Assembly: GCF_031082345.1 (NCBI RefSeq)
Contig: NZ_JAVHLH010000121.1
Span: 1 to 8,310 of the forward strand
Source: Brevundimonas sp.
GTDB taxonomy: Bacteria; Pseudomonadota; Alphaproteobacteria; Caulobacterales; Caulobacteraceae
DNA length: 8,310 nucleotides
Direction: 5' to 3'
Part shown: one piece after another, positions 1 to 5,487 of the stretch
Numbering within the stretch: position 1 is the first letter of the stretch
Layout of the letters: each line of letters begins with the position of its first letter
Notes under the pieces: model-generated
Database searches by the model: none
Told to the model about the DNA's origin: nothing
What the model saw: only the letters and a program-made list of their open reading frames with translations
Made by a program: the position numbers and the translations under genes

Positions 1-167
1 CGGCGGCGGACCGACCCCGCCCCCTCCCGGCACCCCCGCCGCGGACTGCCCGAGCCGCCGCCGAAGTCGCCTTCGCCGGGCGAGGCGACCTCGGCCGAGC
101 CGCAAGCGGCGAGAGTCAGGGCGCTGGCGGAGATCGCGAGCAGGGTTGTCAGTCGAAGGCCGGTCAT
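1..167 (-). CDS. Putative lipoprotein, 5' end only (runs off the left edge)
   Basis: The first 55 codons of a leftward gene are visible. Residues 1-22 form a lipoprotein signal: a short basic start (MTGLR), a hydrophobic stretch, then the lipobox L19-A20-A21-C22, so Cys22 is the expected lipidated residue. A Gly/Ser-rich linker follows (SPGEGDFGGGSGSP), typical of surface or secreted lipoproteins that place a folded domain after a flexible spacer. The start is supported by GGTGGA at 172-177, four bases upstream of the ATG. From about residue 43 the frame turns into an Arg/Cys-containing stretch (RRGCREGAGSVRR) unlike the preceding linker. A one-base shift there gives a smooth AAGVPGGGGVGPPP linker, so a frameshift or sequence error is possible. 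The functional domain lies outside the window, so no function can be assigned. The start and signal are fairly secure. Confidence 0.6.
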   Translation of the reverse strand, partial: MTGLRLTTLLAISASALTLAACGSAEVASPGEGDFGGGSGSPRRGCREGAGSVRR

Positions 168-450
168 CGTTTCCACCGTGTCTGGTCCAAAGGATCATTC
201 GGCAGGACGACCGGACGCGCTGTCCCATCGCGGCGAAACTCGCCCCCTGCCCGGCGCTCTCGTTAGAAGCCGGTTGTGACACCGTGGCCGCCGAACCGTG
301 ACGGTTGCGGCGCACCTCTGTGAAGTTGTTTTGGCCATTCGATGAAACACCGTCCCGATACGGCAGGATCGTCACATACCGACGGTAGAGCCACGGGCGA
401 CGGGCGTGTCCTGACCGCCCGAAATCGTGTGTGACAGTCCGGGGACTTCG
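168..450. other. Divergent intergenic region, lipoprotein / prepilin peptidase
   Basis: These 283 bases separate two divergent starts and should hold both promoters. I cannot pick out a convincing -35/-10 pair on either strand. The clearest structure is the palindrome at 294-306. A related element, GGTTGTGACACCGTG, lies just to its left at 272-286 and shares the GTGAC and CCGTG words with it. No convincing small gene is present. Confidence 0.5.
294..306. promoter_or_regulatory. Perfect inverted repeat, candidate operator
   Basis: AACCG-TGA-CGGTT is a perfect 5-bp inverted repeat around a 3-bp centre, flanked by near-symmetric GCCGC/GCGGC. It lies 127 bp upstream of the lipoprotein ATG and 145 bp upstream of the prepilin peptidase ATG. 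Its position in a divergent promoter region fits a dimeric repressor or activator site. No particular regulator can be named, and in GC-rich DNA a repeat this short could be chance. Confidence 0.35.
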
Positions 451-1221
451 ATGACCATCGACACAGGGGCGGCTCTTCTGGCGGCTGCGCTCGGCGGCGC
501 GGGCCTGCTGGCCGGGAGCTTCCTCGGCCTCGTCAGCCTGCGCCTTCCGCGCGGGGAGGGCTTCGTCGGCGGGCGCTCTCGCTGCCGGGGGTGCGACCAG
601 CCGCTGCCCGCATGGCGGCTGATCCCGGTGCTGAGCTACGTCGCCGCGAGGGGCCGGTGCGCCGGCTGCGGAGCCGCCATTCCGATCCGCTACCCGGCGA
701 TGGAGTTCGCCTGCGCGGCCATAGGCGTCTGCGCGGCCCTGACCCAGCCGTCGATCGCCGCCGCCGTGCTGACGGCCCTGCTGGGCTGGCAGCTGCTGCT
801 GATTGCGGTGGTCGACGGCGAGCATTTCTGGCTGCCCGACGCGCTAACCCTCCCGCTGCTCGGGACCGGGCTCCTCGCGACCGTGACTCTCGACCGGCTC
901 ACGCCGGTCGATTCGCTCGCGGGCGCGGCGGTCGGGTTCGGCGGCCTCTGGCTGGTCGCCCGCGCCTACCGCCGAGTCCGGGGTCGCGACGGTCTGGGCG
1001 GCGGAGACCCTGTCCTGCTGGCGGCGGGCGGCGCATGGACCGGCTGGATCGGCCTGCCCAGCGTCCTGCTCTGGGCCGCCCTGGGCGGGCTGAGCGTGGT
1101 CGCGGCGCGGCTCCTGACCGGAAGCAGGGTGTCCGGCTCGGACCGCCTGCCGTTCGGCGTCTTTCTGGCGCTCGGCGTCTGGCTGACCTGGCTTCTGGGC
1201 CCGCTGGGCCTCGCTCGCTGA
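451..1221 (+). CDS. Prepilin peptidase (A24 family, PilD/GspO type)
   Basis: This integral membrane aspartic protease would cleave, and in bifunctional members N-methylate, the leader of type IV pilin-like precursors for type IV pilus or type II secretion systems. The protein is 256 aa from the ATG at 451. Visible motifs, in order: an N-terminal membrane segment ending in GSFLGLVSLRLP (family form GSFLNVVIYRLP); two CxxC pairs, Cys45/Cys48 and Cys70/Cys73, the zinc-binding motif of bifunctional enzymes; RYPAMEF at 80-86; the first catalytic Asp, D122, in VVDGEHFWLPD; the second, D186, in GLGGGD; and PFGVFLALG near the C-terminus. The usual Lys two residues after the second Asp is replaced by Val188. 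The ATG at 451 is preferred to an upstream in-frame GTG at 427 because GGGGA at 440-444 is well spaced to it and the upstream residues are not hydrophobic. No pilin or secretion genes are visible nearby, so its pathway is unassigned. Confidence 0.9.
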   Translation: MTIDTGAALLAAALGGAGLLAGSFLGLVSLRLPRGEGFVGGRSRCRGCDQPLPAWRLIPVLSYVAARGRCAGCGAAIPIRYPAMEFACAAIGVCAALTQPSIAAAVLTALLGWQLLLIAVVDGEHFWLPDALTLPLLGTGLLATVTLDRLTPVDSLAGAAVGFGGLWLVARAYRRVRGRDGLGGGDPVLLAAGGAWTGWIGLPSVLLWAALGGLSVVAARLLTGSRVSGSDRLPFGVFLALGVWLTWLLGPLGLAR

Positions 1222-1310
1222 GCCGCGCCGGCGCCAGCAAACCTTCCCCGAAACGACACAAATCTGAGTTGCGGCTGCGCTAGTTCCGAAGCTCGGGGAC
1301 CCCGCGACAT

Positions 1311-1682
1311 ATGACCACCAGGCGCAAATCCGACGGAGCGGCCGAGGCCCGGAACAACCGGCTGCTGGGCCAGCGCATCGCGCTCGCCCGCTCCGCCCGG
1401 GGACTGACCCTGGCCGAACTGGCCGCGGCCATCGGCGGCGGGCATCAGTTGATCCAGCGCTACGAGACCGGCGAAATGGCCGTTCCCTTCGGCCGGCTGG
1501 TGCAGATCGCCCAGGCGCTGGAAATGCCGTTGTCGGCCCTGATCGGCGACGCCTTCGACGATGGCTCTATCGAAGATCCGGAAACGCGGATCGTGCTTCA
1601 GATCGCCCGCATGACCGGACGGCTTCCCCCGGCGAAGCGGGCCGTGCTGGTCGCCCTGGCGCGGGAACTGGGCCGACCCTAG
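1311..1682 (+). CDS. XRE/Cro-CI family transcriptional regulator
   Basis: A 123-aa cytoplasmic protein with one N-terminal DNA-binding domain. Residues 19-78 form an XRE helix-turn-helix: LGQRIALARSARGLTLAELA, then IGGGHQLIQRYETGEMAVPFG as the recognition region, then LVQIAQALEMPLSALIG. The RYETG word and the closing IAQAL...P...L pattern are typical of this family. Residues 90-121 look helical and may serve in dimerisation. There is no sensor domain and no metal-binding Cys. It follows the prepilin peptidase by 89 bp on the same strand, so co-transcription is possible but unproven. It ends 18 bp from the convergent acr3 stop. GGGGA at 1295-1299 is a plausible but rather distant (11 nt) ribosome site. 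Target genes are unknown; its position does not make it the ars regulator, since that operon has its own arsR. Confidence 0.85.
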   Translation: MTTRRKSDGAAEARNNRLLGQRIALARSARGLTLAELAAAIGGGHQLIQRYETGEMAVPFGRLVQIAQALEMPLSALIGDAFDDGSIEDPETRIVLQIARMTGRLPPAKRAVLVALARELGRP

Positions 1683-1700
1683 GGACGCTGCGGCGCGGGT

Positions 1701-2789
1701 TCAGCACGCATCCTTCGGCGGGGCGGTCTCGGGGAAGTAGCGGCGGCCGAGCCACAGCGCCACGGAGACGAGCAGGATCAGGACCGGCACCTCGACCAGC
1801 GGGCCGATCACGGCCGCGAAGGCGACCGGCGAGGCCAGACCGAAGGCGGCGATGGCGACGGCGATGGCCAGTTCGAAATTGTTGGACGCGGCGGTGAAGG
1901 CCAGCGCCGTTGTGCGCGGATAGTCGGCCTGGATCAGCCGCCCCATCAGGAAGCTGACCACGAACATGACCAGGAAGTAGATCGTCAGCGGCAGCGCGAT
2001 CCGCAGGGCGTCGAGCGGCAGGGCCACCACCTCCCCGCCCTTGAGGCTGAACATGGCCACGATGGTGAACAGCAGGGCCACGAGGGTGACCGGCCCGATC
2101 CGCGGCAGGAAGGCGCGCTCGTACCAGTCGGCGCCCTTGCGCCGGATCAGCGTGCGCCGGGTCAGGAAGCCGGCGAGGAACGGCAGGCCGAGATAGATCA
2201 GCACGGCGCCGGCGATGGTCCAGAAGCTGACGTCGACCACGCTGCTCTCGAGGCCGAACAGCGGCGGCAGGACCGAGAGGAAGACCCACGCATAGAGACT
2301 GAAGAACAGGATCTGGAAGATCGAGTTGAAGGCCACCAGCCCGGCGACGTACTGGTTGTCGCCGCGGGCGAGCTGGTTCCAGACCAGCACCATGGCGATG
2401 CAGCGGGCCAGACCGATCAGGATGACGCCGGTCATGTATTCCGGCTGGTCGCGCAGGAAGACCGCCGCCAGGGCGAACATCAGCACCGGGCCGAGCACCC
2501 AGTTCTGGATCAGCGACAGCGCCAGCACCCGCTTGTCGGCGAACACCCGATGCAGCTCTTCGTAACGCACCCTGGCCAGGGGCGGGTACATCATCAGGAT
2601 CAGGCCGACGGCGATCGGGATGTTGGTGCTGCCGACCGAGAGGCTGTCCATCCACGCCGGCAGACCGGGCACCACCGTGCCGAGCAGCACGCCCAGCGCC
2701 ATCGCCGCGAAAATCCACAGCGTCAGCCAGCGGTCGAGGAACGAGAGGCGCCGCGGCCCGCCCGTTTTGGAAATCGGAGTGTCGATCAT
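1701..2789 (-). CDS. acr3: ACR3 family arsenite efflux permease
   Basis: An inner-membrane antiporter that exports As(III), and in some members Sb(III), using the proton gradient. The protein is 362 aa with about ten hydrophobic segments, the normal ACR3 length. Diagnostic stretches are seen: [10 protein letters not shown] near 96-105; [19 protein letters not shown] at 126-144 with the invariant Cys130; [14 protein letters not shown] at 301-314; and [10 protein letters not shown] at 329-338 with Glu333. By family knowledge this Cys and Glu are the two residues essential for arsenite transport. The protein ends in a Cys (PKDAC). It lies 15 bp downstream of arsR on the same strand with a strong ribosome site, GAGGGG (2796-2801), six bases from the ATG, so the two genes form one operon. 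No arsC reductase, arsH or arsenic methylase is visible; arsenate resistance would need a reductase encoded elsewhere. The name arsB is also used for such genes, although ACR3 is unrelated to the ArsB family. Confidence 0.95.
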   Translation of the reverse strand: MIDTPISKTGGPRRLSFLDRWLTLWIFAAMALGVLLGTVVPGLPAWMDSLSVGSTNIPIAVGLILMMYPPLARVRYEELHRVFADKRVLALSLIQNWVLGPVLMFALAAVFLRDQPEYMTGVILIGLARCIAMVLVWNQLARGDNQYVAGLVAFNSIFQILFFSLYAWVFLSVLPPLFGLESSVVDVSFWTIAGAVLIYLGLPFLAGFLTRRTLIRRKGADWYERAFLPRIGPVTLVALLFTIVAMFSLKGGEVVALPLDALRIALPLTIYFLVMFVVSFLMGRLIQADYPRTTALAFTAASNNFELAIAVAIAAFGLASPVAFAAVIGPLVEVPVLILLVSVALWLGRRYFPETAPPKDAC

Positions 2790-2804
2790 CGGCGGCCCCT
2801 CGCC

Positions 2805-3131
2805 TCAGCAAGCCAGATCGGTCAGGAGCGGACCGCACAGTTCCGACCGGCCCTGGCAGCAGTCCTTCAGCAGGAACAGGACCAGCCCCCGCACCCGCTC
2901 GAGGTCGGCGCGATAGACGATGGACCGGCTGCGCCGCTCGGAGGAAATGAGCCCGGCCCGCGACAGCACGCCCAGGTGGGCAGACACGGTGTTGGCGGGC
3001 GCCGCCAGCGCCTTCGCGATCTCCCCGGCCGGAAGCCCCCCGGGTTCATGCCGGACCAGCAGACGGAAAGCCTCCAGCCGGGTCGGCTGGGCGAGGGCGG
3101 CCAGCGCCCGGATACCGTCTTCTGATTCCAT
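2805..3131 (-). CDS. arsR: ArsR family arsenic-responsive repressor
   Basis: A 108-aa winged-helix repressor, first gene of the arsR-acr3 operon. Residues 7-75 carry the ArsR fold: LAALAQPTRLEAFRLLVRHEPGGLPAGEIA, then the recognition helix NTVSAHLGVLSRAGLI (47-62), then the wing SSERRSRSIVYRAD. The classical metal-site motif ELCVCDL in the recognition helix is absent. Instead the C-terminus has a vicinal Cys pair and a third Cys (Cys91, Cys92, Cys99, in DCCQGRSELC), plus a terminal Cys108. This resembles the C-terminal As(III) site of the Acidithiobacillus-type ArsR, in which three cysteines bind arsenite and release DNA. As(III) response is therefore well supported by type, but not proven. 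Its start overlaps or abuts the predicted transcription start, and it has only a weak GGAA close to the ATG. It probably represses its own operon through the palindrome at 3145-3156. Confidence 0.93.
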   Translation of the reverse strand: MESEDGIRALAALAQPTRLEAFRLLVRHEPGGLPAGEIAKALAAPANTVSAHLGVLSRAGLISSERRSRSIVYRADLERVRGLVLFLLKDCCQGRSELCGPLLTDLAC

Positions 3132-3137
3132 ATTTCC

Positions 3138-3165
3138 AGAATAACGGAATATTCCGGCGCGACAA
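3138..3165 (-). promoter_or_regulatory. arsR-acr3 promoter with embedded palindromic operator
   Basis: On the minus strand, TTGTCG (3165-3160) is a good -35 and TATTCT (3143-3138) a reasonable -10, 16 bp apart. In alphaproteobacterial terms this reads TTGTCGC, 13 bp, GTTATTCT, close to the Caulobacter housekeeping consensus TTGACGS-N10-14-GCTANAWC. A perfect 12-bp palindrome, CGGAATATTCCG (3145-3156), fills most of the spacer, where a bound ArsR dimer would block RNA polymerase. Extra TTCC words at 3126-3129 and 3134-3137 extend the pattern toward the start codon. The expected transcription start, about seven bases past the -10, is near 3131, the A of the arsR ATG. Confidence 0.65.
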
Positions 3166-3200
3166 GTCCTCCCGCCCGTCCCCCGTGGCTTTGGCGAAGG

Positions 3201-3209
3201 GGAATTTCC
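3201..3209. promoter_or_regulatory. Second GGAA/TTCC inverted repeat, possible auxiliary site
   Basis: GGAA-T-TTCC is a perfect inverted repeat using the same half-words as the ars operator (GGAA-TA-TTCC), about 50 bp away toward the receptor gene. It follows TTGGCGA (3191-3197), a weak -35-like word for the rightward gene, but there is no convincing -10 after it. It could be a second ArsR contact, a site for another regulator, or chance. Confidence 0.3.
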
Positions 3210-3322
3210 AGCCCGATGCGGAGCCCGACACCTCTCCGCCCCAAGCCTGTCGGCGAATTAATCCACCTGTCCGGGTTGTAACTGGAGCCCTCAACCGGCT
3301 GCAGGCACCGTCCGCGCAATTG

Positions 3323-3330
3323 GGAGAGGG
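3323..3330 (+). promoter_or_regulatory. Ribosome binding site of the TonB-receptor-like gene
   Basis: GGAGAGGG lies three bases before the ATG at 3334, giving GGAG and GAGG cores at seven and four bases. It is strong for this window, and it fixes the start directly ahead of a good signal peptide. Confidence 0.7.
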
Positions 3331-3333
3331 ACG

Positions 3334-5379
3334 ATGACGAAAACGATCTGGCTGGCTGGCGCAGCCCTGTCCGTGATGGCGTTCCCCGCCCTGGCCCAGA
3401 CCACGCCGGTCCAGTCGCCGACCCCCGAAAGCGCCGCCCAGCAGGGCGTGCTGGTGTTCGAGCCGGCCTTCTTCGCCGACTCCCGGCCCGATACGGCGCT
3501 GGACATGATCGCCCGCCTGCCCGGCTTCGGCCTCAACACCGGCAACAGCGGCACGCGCGGCTTCGCCGGCGCGGCGGGCAATGTGCTGATCGACGGCGAC
3601 CGGCCTTCGTCCAAGAGCGACAGCCTCGACCAGGTGCTGCGCCGCATCTCCGCCGACAGCGTCGAACGCATCGAACTGATCCGCGGCGGCGCGCCGGGGA
3701 TCGACATGCAGGGCCAGTCGGTCGTCGCCAACGTCGTCCTGCGCCGCACCGTCACCGTCGAGAGGGTGCTGGAGTTCAACACCTACATGTATCCGGACGG
3801 CTACCTCGGGCCGATCCTCGCCGGCCAGTACTCGCGCCGCGAGGGCGACAACTCGATCGAGGGCTCGATCAGCGCCACCACCGACCGGACCGACGGCACC
3901 GGCGACGGCTTCCGCCGCCGCTACGACCCTTCGGGCGCCCTGATCCAGGACGCCGACCTGGTGTTGTGGGACCGCTTCCGCAACGTCCGCGCCACCGGCG
4001 CCGTCCAGCGTCCGTTCGCCGGCGGCAAGCTGCGCGTCAACGGGTTGTTGGGCTGGTTCGGCAGCAACCGGTCGCAGGATGTGCTGATCCGGTCGGGCCC
4101 CGGCATCGACAACTTCACCGACGAGGAGTCGGACTCCGTCAACGGCGAGTTCGGCGTCAACTGGACCCGCGACCTGTCGCCCCGCCTCGGCCTCGAACTG
4201 GTCGGCCTGCAACGCTACGGAGCCGAGGACTATGTCGGCGTCTCGGCCAGCGGACCGAACTCATCGACCTTCTCCGCCGACGCCAGCCGGGGCGAGTCTA
4301 TCGGCCGCGCCGTCCTCCGCTTCCGTCCCAACGACCGCTGGGCCTTCGAGGGCGGCGGCGAGATCGCCTACAACTTCCTCGACAGCGCCACCGCCTTCGA
4401 GGAGAACGGCGTCGCCATCCCGCTGCCGTCGTCCTCGGTCAAGGTCGAGGAACTGCGCGGCGAGGCCTTCGGTCAGGCCACCTGGCGTCCCAGCCCGAAA
4501 CTCACCATCGAGGCCGGTCTCCGGGTCGAGGTTTCCGAGATCAGCCAGTCCGGCGACAGCGATCAGAGCAAGTCCTTCGTCTATCCCAAGCCCCGCTTCC
4601 AGCTGACCTGGACCCCATGGACGGGCCACCAGTTCCGCTTCCGCGCCGAACGCCAGGTAGGCCAGCTGGACTTCGGCGACTTCGTCGCCTCGGCCGACAT
4701 CGACATCGGCCAGGTCGAGGGCGGCAACCCGGATCTCGAGCCCGACAAGACCACCCTGCTGGAAGCCGTCTACGAGCGCCGCTTCTGGGGCGAGGGCGTG
4801 TTCGAGGTCTCGATGCAGCATGGCGAGGTCGAGGACGTCATCGACATCATTCCCCTGGTCGGCGGCTTCGACGGCGTCGGCAATGTCGGCGACGGATCGT
4901 TCGACCAGTTCCAGATCCGCCTGACCCTGCCCATGGACAAGCTGGGCGTTCCCAATGCGCGCCTTCAGGCCCGTGGCAGCTGGGTCGACACCGAGGTCGT
5001 CGACCCCCTGACCGGCGAGAGCCGCCGCTTCCAGGGCAACCAGGCCTTCGGCTGCGGGATCAATTTCAACCACGACCTGCAGGGCGGGAAGTATTCCTAC
5101 GGCTTCGACCACGGCTGCAACGTGGACAAGGGCCGCCTCTTCCGGGTGCGCGAGGTGCGCGCCCTCTATTTCGAGCCGTTCGTGACCCTGTACGGCCAGT
5201 GGAAGCCGTCTTCCGACACCACCATTCGGCTGGATGTCGGCAACGCCACGGATCGTGAGAGCGGCTACGACCGCGACATCTACGCCGGCCCGCGCGACGT
5301 CGCCCCGGTGGCCTTCCGCGAGGTCCGCCGCACGAAGATGAGCCCGTGGCTGTTCCTGCAGATAAGGAAGACCTTCTGA
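3334..5379 (+). CDS. TonB-dependent receptor-like outer membrane protein
   Basis: A 681-aa outer membrane protein predicted to import an unknown substrate, or to act as a plugged barrel, across the outer membrane. Residues 1-22 are a signal peptide ending in ALAQ. A plug domain spans about 45-138, with FFADSRPDTALDMIARLPGF (46-65), TRGFAGAAGNVLIDGDRPSSK and VERIELIRGGAPGIDMQG. The rest alternates like a beta-barrel with repeated aromatic-capped strands, includes NPDLEPDKT, a usual TonB-receptor barrel motif, and ends in Phe (KTF), as BAM-inserted barrels do. The N-terminal extension is too short for a signalling domain, and I see no clear TonB box; VLVFEP at 39-44 is at the right place but is not a firm match. 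The only cysteines are C574 and C595. The gene is divergent from arsR with 202 bp between starts. Substrate cannot be told from sequence; proximity to ars genes is not evidence of an arsenic role. Confidence 0.85.
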   Translation: MTKTIWLAGAALSVMAFPALAQTTPVQSPTPESAAQQGVLVFEPAFFADSRPDTALDMIARLPGFGLNTGNSGTRGFAGAAGNVLIDGDRPSSKSDSLDQVLRRISADSVERIELIRGGAPGIDMQGQSVVANVVLRRTVTVERVLEFNTYMYPDGYLGPILAGQYSRREGDNSIEGSISATTDRTDGTGDGFRRRYDPSGALIQDADLVLWDRFRNVRATGAVQRPFAGGKLRVNGLLGWFGSNRSQDVLIRSGPGIDNFTDEESDSVNGEFGVNWTRDLSPRLGLELVGLQRYGAEDYVGVSASGPNSSTFSADASRGESIGRAVLRFRPNDRWAFEGGGEIAYNFLDSATAFEENGVAIPLPSSSVKVEELRGEAFGQATWRPSPKLTIEAGLRVEVSEISQSGDSDQSKSFVYPKPRFQLTWTPWTGHQFRFRAERQVGQLDFGDFVASADIDIGQVEGGNPDLEPDKTTLLEAVYERRFWGEGVFEVSMQHGEVEDVIDIIPLVGGFDGVGNVGDGSFDQFQIRLTLPMDKLGVPNARLQARGSWVDTEVVDPLTGESRRFQGNQAFGCGINFNHDLQGGKYSYGFDHGCNVDKGRLFRVREVRALYFEPFVTLYGQWKPSSDTTIRLDVGNATDRESGYDRDIYAGPRDVAPVAFREVRRTKMSPWLFLQIRKTF

Positions 5380-5409
5380 AGAAGGCGAGCCCAAACCCCC
5401 GAAACTGAC

Positions 5410-5431
5410 GGCGCGCCCAGCCCGACGCGCC
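5410..5431 (+). repeat. Small GC-rich inverted repeat after the receptor gene
   Basis: GGCGCG (5410-5415) and CGCGCC (5426-5431) are perfect complements separated by 10 bases. The element lies 31 bp past the receptor stop and just before the main terminator hairpin. It could form a weak 3'-end hairpin on the receptor transcript. It has no T-tract of its own. Confidence 0.35.
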
Positions 5432-5462
5432 AAAAAGGGCGGAGCCGCGAGGCCCCGCCCTT
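5432..5462 (-). terminator. Intrinsic terminator between convergent genes
   Basis: AAGGGCGGAGCC (5435-5446) pairs with GGCCCCGCCCTT (5451-5462) around a GCGA loop: 12 positions with one A-C mismatch in the rightward RNA. In the leftward RNA that mismatch becomes a G-U wobble, and the stem runs into a U tract from A5432-A5436. It is therefore best formed as the terminator of the leftward peptide transporter gene, 25 bp past its stop. It may also end the rightward receptor transcript, where only UU follows before CCUGU. Confidence 0.8.
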
Positions 5463-5487
5463 CCTGTATTCAGCCTTCGGTCGGCGA

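Noticed and set aside
342..434. 30-codon ATG frame upstream of the prepilin peptidase
   Set aside because: No ribosome site, no recognisable product, and it overlaps the leader. Most likely chance.
591..1283. Rightward 230-codon frame inside the prepilin peptidase gene
   Set aside because: Arg/Pro/Ala-rich shadow in another frame, while the real frame has CxxC pairs and catalytic aspartates.
1269..1286. TTGCGG and GCTAGTTC before the XRE gene as a promoter
   Set aside because: GCTAGTTC resembles the Caulobacter -10, but the two words are only four bases apart and no -35 lies at the right distance.
1567..2838. Leftward 423-codon frame overlapping acr3
   Set aside because: An alternative frame on the acr3 strand with an Arg/Pro/Ala/Gly-rich product. 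The acr3 frame carries all the family motifs and a strong ribosome site.
4125..4137. GGAGTC-G-GACTCC palindrome with two GANTC sites in the receptor gene
   Set aside because: It is inside coding sequence, explained by the codons for Glu-Ser-Asp-Ser, and is an isolated case.
4261..5433. Leftward 390-codon open frame opposite the TonB-receptor-like gene
   Set aside because: Antisense shadow of the receptor: low-complexity Ala/Gly/Asp/Val composition, no ribosome site or domain, and it runs over the convergent 3' end. The similar leftward frame at 3046-4212 is rejected for the same reason.
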